DNA of 35,284 nt, taken from contig CALQCM020000047.1 of assembly GCA_943329075.2 (NCBI GenBank), forward strand, positions 1 through 35,284, in the 5' to 3' direction. The stretch's first letter is position 1, and every line of letters starts with the position of its first letter. Made by a program: the position numbers and the translations under genes. The notes beneath the pieces were generated by a model. It searched no databases. It saw only the letters and a program-made list of their open reading frames with translations, and had not been told where the DNA came from. Positions 31,430 through 35,284 of this stretch are shown one piece after another. The DNA is from Chitinophaga pinensis. GTDB lineage: Bacteria; Pseudomonadota; Gammaproteobacteria; Burkholderiales; SG8-41.

Positions 31430-32302
31430 ATGGATACACGCTTTCTGCAGAGCTTCGCCGACGTCGTTCAGTACGGGTCCATCGCTGAAGCAGCGCGGCG
31501 ACTTGATCTCACTCCTGCGACCATCGCCCACCAGATCCGCGTTCTAGAAAAAGAAATCGGCGTTCCACTCCTCGCCCGGTCGGGGCGAACGGTCAAACCG
31601 ACGGAAACGGGCGCAAAGATTGTCGCGTGGTCACGCGATCTGCTAAGGGATGTCGCTAATGTCGCAGCTCTCGCGGTAGACGATAAAGTATCCGGTGAGT
31701 TGCGCCTTGGATCGATGATCACTGCATTGATCGGGGCAGTACCGGCGATCCTTGCTGGGATTGCCGAAAAATACCCCCACCTAAACGTCCACGTCGTTCC
31801 GGGAGAATCACGTGATCTTTGTCAGCGCGTACAGAGCGGGGATCTTGATGCTGCAATCATCATTCAACCCGAATTTCTTATCGCAAAAACATGCGGTTGG
31901 CAAATGCTTCGACAAGAGCCATTAATACTCATCGCGCCAGGTAGCATGGCAAAATGCGACCCGCATGTTGTGCTAATGACGGAACCGTATATTCGCTACA
32001 GTGGATCTGCTTCAGGTGGACGACTGGCGGAAAAATACCTTCGGCAATCAGGGATTCTGCCTGCGGTGAGGTTTGAAATTAATTCGCTTACGTCAATCCC
32101 ATTTCTGGTTGACAAGGGACTGGGCGTATCACTGGTGCCGGACTGGGCATTATCTTGGCCCAAAGGCATGTCATTGGCAAAAATCACCCTTCCCGACCAG
32201 TCCGACACTAGGCGCATAGGTCTGCTTTGGATCAGGTCTTCGGTTCGAACTCGATTAGTGAACGCGTTTCGCGAAGTGGCAATGCAATCGCTACACTCAT
32301 AG
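31430..32302 (+). CDS. LysR family transcriptional regulator
   Basis: The 290-residue regulator has the N-terminal LysR helix-turn-helix (MDTRFLQSFADVVQYGSIAEAARRLDLTPATIAHQIRVLE, residues 1-40) and LLARSGRTVKPTETG. An effector-binding domain from about residue 90 follows (LRLGSMITALIGAVPAILAGIAEKYPHLNVHVV, GDLDAAIII, LVDKGLGVSLVPDWAL). It lies between the two oxidoreductase-Bug modules and is divergent from the first. It probably senses the substrate taken up or oxidised by them. Its start lacks a ribosome binding site and abuts a near-palindrome, which suggests autoregulation or a leaderless message. Confidence 0.93.
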   Translation: MDTRFLQSFADVVQYGSIAEAARRLDLTPATIAHQIRVLEKEIGVPLLARSGRTVKPTETGAKIVAWSRDLLRDVANVAALAVDDKVSGELRLGSMITALIGAVPAILAGIAEKYPHLNVHVVPGESRDLCQRVQSGDLDAAIIIQPEFLIAKTCGWQMLRQEPLILIAPGSMAKCDPHVVLMTEPYIRYSGSASGGRLAEKYLRQSGILPAVRFEINSLTSIPFLVDKGLGVSLVPDWALSWPKGMSLAKITLPDQSDTRRIGLLWIRSSVRTRLVNAFREVAMQSLHS

Positions 32303-32381
32303 GCCCGCAAAGGCCTGCTGTAATCGACGGCAGTGTAAAGTGCTGGTGCCAAACAGCAGAGCAAATAGCTTCGATTTGAAT

Positions 32382-32451
32382 ACGCTGAGAAACGCCAACC
32401 GGATGTGAATAACCCGGCTTACACAATCCCCAAACACGCCAGTCTCAGCGT
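32382..32451. repeat. Inverted repeat between lysR and second Bug gene
   Basis: The 9-bp arms ACGCTGAGA (32382-32390) and TCTCAGCGT (32443-32451) are exact reverse complements separated by 52 bp. The right arm overlaps the stop codon of the convergent Bug gene. It may contribute to termination, but no T-run follows. Confidence 0.6.
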
Positions 32452-33491
32452 TAGTCTGCGCGAATGCCAGCATCCTTGATAATTTTGCCAAACTTATTCA
32501 TGTCGGATTTCATAAGCTCGGCGAGTTCGCCTGGGCTACTACCAACGACTTCTATGCCAGCTTTAAACAACCTGTTTTTTACGTCTTCTAGGTTTATGTA
32601 ATCAACAATCTCACGATTCAGCCTCCGGATGATTGATTCCGGCGTGCTTGCCGGCGCAAACATGCAAAACGTCGATACCGATTCATAACCAGCCAATCCC
32701 GATGCCGATACCGTCGGAAGATCTGGAACAAGTGGGGATGGTTTAGTGCTGGCAACCGCCAACACCCGTAACTTCCCTGAGGTAACATGTGGCATAACCG
32801 TAGGCGCGTTGATGAACATGATATGCACCTGTCCCGCAATCAAGTCTTTAACCGATTCTGAAACGTTTTTATAATTAATTCTTATGAGGTCGACTCCGGC
32901 CATTGATTTGAAAAGTTCACCGGCAAGATGATTCGCAGACCCCGTCCCTGACGATCCGTAATTGAGTTGCCCAGGTCTACTCTTTGCAAATACGATCAAC
33001 TCACCAATTGATTTTACTGGCAATATCGAGTTCACAGCTACTACGTTTGGAGTAGCCAATGCTAATGTAATTGGTGAAAAATCTTTTATAGGATCAAAGG
33101 ATACGTTTTGCAGAAGTGGCACGATCCAAAGGCTACTTGCATAAAGCACCAAAGTGTAACCGTCAGGTGTCGCTTTGGACACAATTTCTGCGGGCAATAT
33201 TCCCGCGCTACGATTCTCCACGACCACCTGCTGGCCTAATCTACCGGAGAGCCCCCCCGCAATTAGGCGTGCTGCGAAATCACTACCACCGCCTGTGCCG
33301 GTCGTAACGATTCGAATCGTTTTGTTTGGGTAACTTTGACAAAATACGTCATTTGACAATGTAACTATTGCGGCAAAAAAACATAGCCCGACAACAAAAT
33401 GACGACTCTTTGAACAAGTTATCAAGCGTGATAAAGACACCGCTACCGTCGTGGTATACGCGCGACTTCTATGAACTTCATTCGTCGACAC
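32451..33491 (-). CDS. Bug/TctC family periplasmic solute-binding protein
   Basis: The 346-residue protein has an unusually long signal region: about 30 polar/basic residues, then HFVVGLCFFAAIVTL and cleavage near FCQ-SYP. Bug features follow: YPNKTIRIVTTGTGGGSDF, VENRSAGILPAE, TPDGYTL and LNYGSSGTGSANHLAGELF. The start is a GTG with GGGAG 7 nt upstream; a TTG at 33425 would shorten the n-region. It lies about 90 bp downstream of the second FAD-dependent oxidoreductase, making the second oxidoreductase-Bug module. It is paralogous to the protein at 28624. No permease genes are seen. Confidence 0.9.
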   Translation of the reverse strand: MSTNEVHRSRAYTTTVAVSLSRLITCSKSRHFVVGLCFFAAIVTLSNDVFCQSYPNKTIRIVTTGTGGGSDFAARLIAGGLSGRLGQQVVVENRSAGILPAEIVSKATPDGYTLVLYASSLWIVPLLQNVSFDPIKDFSPITLALATPNVVAVNSILPVKSIGELIVFAKSRPGQLNYGSSGTGSANHLAGELFKSMAGVDLIRINYKNVSESVKDLIAGQVHIMFINAPTVMPHVTSGKLRVLAVASTKPSPLVPDLPTVSASGLAGYESVSTFCMFAPASTPESIIRRLNREIVDYINLEDVKNRLFKAGIEVVGSSPGELAELMKSDMNKFGKIIKDAGIRAD

Positions 33492-33583
33492 TTGATCGCT
33501 CCCAACTTGTTGTCAGGCAGTAGCAGAACTGTTTATGACGCCAAACAGTAATTACACAACGTACAGTTTTTGTAAATATCCTG

Positions 33584-34969
33584 TCAGACAATATCCTCCG
33601 CATGTAATGGCATACCCATAGAGCGAAGTATTTTTTGAACCTTCTGTACCGATACATTACGTACCGTTACGCCATCATCAATCGCGACTGCCGCGGCAAC
33701 TCCTGCGCCTTGCCCGGTCGCCATGCACGCCGGCATGTTACGCGAACGTCCATGTGCAATCTGGTCAGCAGAAATACAACGCCCTGCGACGAGTAATTGT
33801 TCGACATTCAGTGGCACAAGGCATCGATACGGAATTTCATATGGTCGCAAACTCTGAAAGTTTCCATCGACACCGCTCGGATCATGAATGTCAAGCGCCG
33901 AACAATCAGCCGCAATACTGTCATCAAACCGTCGCCCTTCAATTGCATCCTCTCCTGTCAACGTATATTCACCGTGGACGTGCCGAGTTTCACGCACCCC
34001 AAGTACTGGCGCAATCTGGAGGATGCTTGCCTTCTCGAATCCGGGAATACACTCCCGGAAGAATCGCAGGAGCGCCTCAATCTGACGGTAGCACTCTACG
34101 AGAGCCTCGGTTGCCTGAACTGGCGAAAACACATCAATGTCTAGCACACGAGTGGCGTTAACATACATCTGTCCATTAGCGGTCTTCAGCGTAATCCTTT
34201 CGCGCCGAAGTTGTATGCCGGTTTCAGCCTGAAATTTTTTCAGTGTCTTTTTGAACCCTACCAACCAGAGTCCATAAGCATATCCTTCTTCCGTGTCCGG
34301 TATCGTACGGTCAGGAATATCGTCACTAGTGCGCGCCCAAGCGACCAAACGCCCGATATCGACATTTGACATGGTGAAATACATCGAAACAGGTTGCATC
34401 TTAATGTCACTACCACCAGATCCCATCGTAAACGGCACATTCGCCTGGGTTGCCATGTCCGCGTCAGCCGAGCAATCAATAACAACTTGAGCACCGACGA
34501 ACTGTCTCCCACCTTTGCCTTCAATCACGACGCCCTTCATGACACCGTTCTCAACTATTGGAGTAGATGCGAATGTTTCAAACAGAATCTGGACGCCCGA
34601 ATCGACACATAGCTTTGTCAAAAGTATCTTCATAATTTCAGGCTCGCAAGGCGAGGCGATCTTTAGATCCCCTGTCTTGGTTGTCACTGTGAGATTAGGG
34701 CCCGCACCACCAACCGAACGCGCCAATGTCCACACTTCCAGCGGTAAACCGCCCAAAAGGGCCCCAGATGGTTTGGTATTGAGCCCCAAGGTCAAGGTGC
34801 CTCCAAGAGAGCCAAAACGTTCAATCAATACCACACGTTTACCTTGGCGTGCCGCGGCAATAGCAGCAAACGGCCCCGTCGTCCCGCCGCCCACGACAAC
34901 AACATCAGTTTCCATTAGAACCGGGATCTCTCTGGCGGGCTCCGCTATCGTTTTTTTCTTGTCGCTCAT
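33584..34969 (-). CDS. FAD-dependent oxidoreductase (FAD_oxidored type), paralogue of the gene at 29740
   Basis: This 461-residue flavoprotein has VVVVGGGTTGPFAAIAAARQGKRVVLIER near the N-terminus, GSLGGTLTLGLNT, and VVIDCSADADMATQANVPFTMG. GVRETRHVHGEYTLTGEDAIEG and a C-terminal QLLVAGRCISADQIAHGRSRNMPACMATGQGAG follow. The order and wording of these blocks parallel the oxidoreductase at 29740, so the two are paralogues. The ATG at 34969 was chosen over an in-frame TTG at 35023 because the FAD motif then lies at the usual distance. The substrate is unknown, probably a small organic acid linked to the adjacent Bug protein. Confidence 0.9.
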   Translation of the reverse strand: MSDKKKTIAEPAREIPVLMETDVVVVGGGTTGPFAAIAAARQGKRVVLIERFGSLGGTLTLGLNTKPSGALLGGLPLEVWTLARSVGGAGPNLTVTTKTGDLKIASPCEPEIMKILLTKLCVDSGVQILFETFASTPIVENGVMKGVVIEGKGGRQFVGAQVVIDCSADADMATQANVPFTMGSGGSDIKMQPVSMYFTMSNVDIGRLVAWARTSDDIPDRTIPDTEEGYAYGLWLVGFKKTLKKFQAETGIQLRRERITLKTANGQMYVNATRVLDIDVFSPVQATEALVECYRQIEALLRFFRECIPGFEKASILQIAPVLGVRETRHVHGEYTLTGEDAIEGRRFDDSIAADCSALDIHDPSGVDGNFQSLRPYEIPYRCLVPLNVEQLLVAGRCISADQIAHGRSRNMPACMATGQGAGVAAAVAIDDGVTVRNVSVQKVQKILRSMGMPLHAEDIV

Positions 34970-35038
34970 GTATTCCGGGATTTGGCTCCCGCTCCTAAAT
35001 AGATTTAATAAAAAACCGGCCAAATATAACCTCGGGTA

Positions 35039-35061
35039 ATTATAGGGGGCTCAAAACGAGC
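35039..35061 (-). promoter_or_regulatory. Candidate promoter of the second oxidoreductase-Bug module
   Basis: TATAAT on the minus strand (35039-35044) lies about 70 nt before the ATG at 34969. A small inverted repeat GCTC/GAGC (35049-35061) lies just upstream of it, and a T-rich -35 candidate beyond that. It is plausible but weak because no consensus -35 is present. Confidence 0.4.
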
Positions 35062-35136
35062 AAAAAAGAAGGTAACGTTTATTTCAAAAGATGAATTTTT
35101 CTTCGGACAACGCACATTAGCTCGTATTTTGCGGAT

Positions 35137-35284
35137 TGAGCTTCCCTCGGTTTTTCGTCTTCCAACCCATCGGCATTATGCCGCCAATTTCTTCTCATGC
35201 TGAGCACTGATCCAGTTTTCCAGGAACGCGACCGGCGAGGCGTAGCCAAGCGTGGAATGGAGACGTTTCCGGTTATAGAACGGC
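35137..35284. mobile_element. Right end of an IS3-family insertion sequence (partial)
   Basis: The window ends inside an IS3-family element. The transposase 3' end lies at 35176-35284, and TGAGCTTCCCTCGG at about 35137 looks like the terminal repeat, which begins with TGA as in several IS3 relatives. The exact edge cannot be proved without the other end. Confidence 0.65.
35176..35284 (-). CDS. IS3-family transposase OrfB, C-terminal end (partial)
   Basis: The minus strand reads through the window edge and ends at a TAA at 35176-35178. The visible 35 residues contain PFYNRKRLHSTLGYASPVAF and a tail ending AQHEKKLAA. This is the characteristic C-terminus of IS3-family OrfB (DDE integrase), in which the (F/Y)YN-RKRLHS-LGY block follows the last catalytic Glu. 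The 5' part lies outside the window, so whether the element is intact is unknown. Too short for the family subgroup to be named. Confidence 0.9.
   Translation of the reverse strand, partial: PFYNRKRLHSTLGYASPVAFLENWISAQHEKKLAA

Overview
The window looks like a betaproteobacterial chromosome segment, probably Burkholderiales. The evidence is a very OmpR/EnvZ-like pair, an ispD-ispF pair, four orphan Bug/TctC-type solute-binding proteins next to catabolic genes, and Arg/Ala-rich coding in the first two thirds. No rRNA, tRNA or CRISPR array was seen. Positions 1 to about 21600 are GC-rich and look like host backbone. From about 22000, and more strongly after 26170, the DNA is visibly AT-richer. 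It carries catabolic genes and ends in the 3' part of an IS3-family element, so the right part is a likely acquired metabolic region.

Layout. 1-918: tandem array of 166-bp units, each with two REP-like hairpins. 944-3645: exported methyltransferase-like protein, GFA-family protein and MFS transporter. 3659-9576 (minus): a catabolic operon, in transcription order HMG-CoA-lyase family enzyme, CaiB/BaiF CoA-transferase, Bug protein, SDR, Ldh2-type dehydrogenase and a small exported protein. 9700-11534 (plus): three tandem RidA-family paralogues and a type II haloacid-dehalogenase-like HAD enzyme, closed by a bidirectional terminator. 11601-12737 (minus): solitary DGQHR (DndB-like) protein. 12930-16407 (minus): a secretion-oriented operon of an Arg/Gln-rich small protein, a Cys-repeat protein, a DUF1800 protein and a Tat-type DUF1501 protein. 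16774-18825 (plus): ompR-envZ. Then come a cNMP-binding protein, an exported Rap1a-like protein, thpR, ispF and ispD.

The accessory part holds an AtuA/DUF4387/M20/Bug operon (22031-26151, minus), a MmgE/PrpD gene, and two copies of a module made of a FAD-dependent oxidoreductase and a Bug protein. A LysR-type regulator (31430-32302, plus) lies between the modules. No TctA/TctB membrane components are present, so the Bug proteins either share distant permeases or act as sensors. The most interesting items are the 166-bp REP array, the RidA triplet with a duplicated promoter element, the DUF1800/DUF1501 operon with its 40-residue Cys superrepeat protein, the solitary DGQHR gene with a 10-bp-phased direct repeat before it, and the M20 protein lacking several expected metal-site residues.
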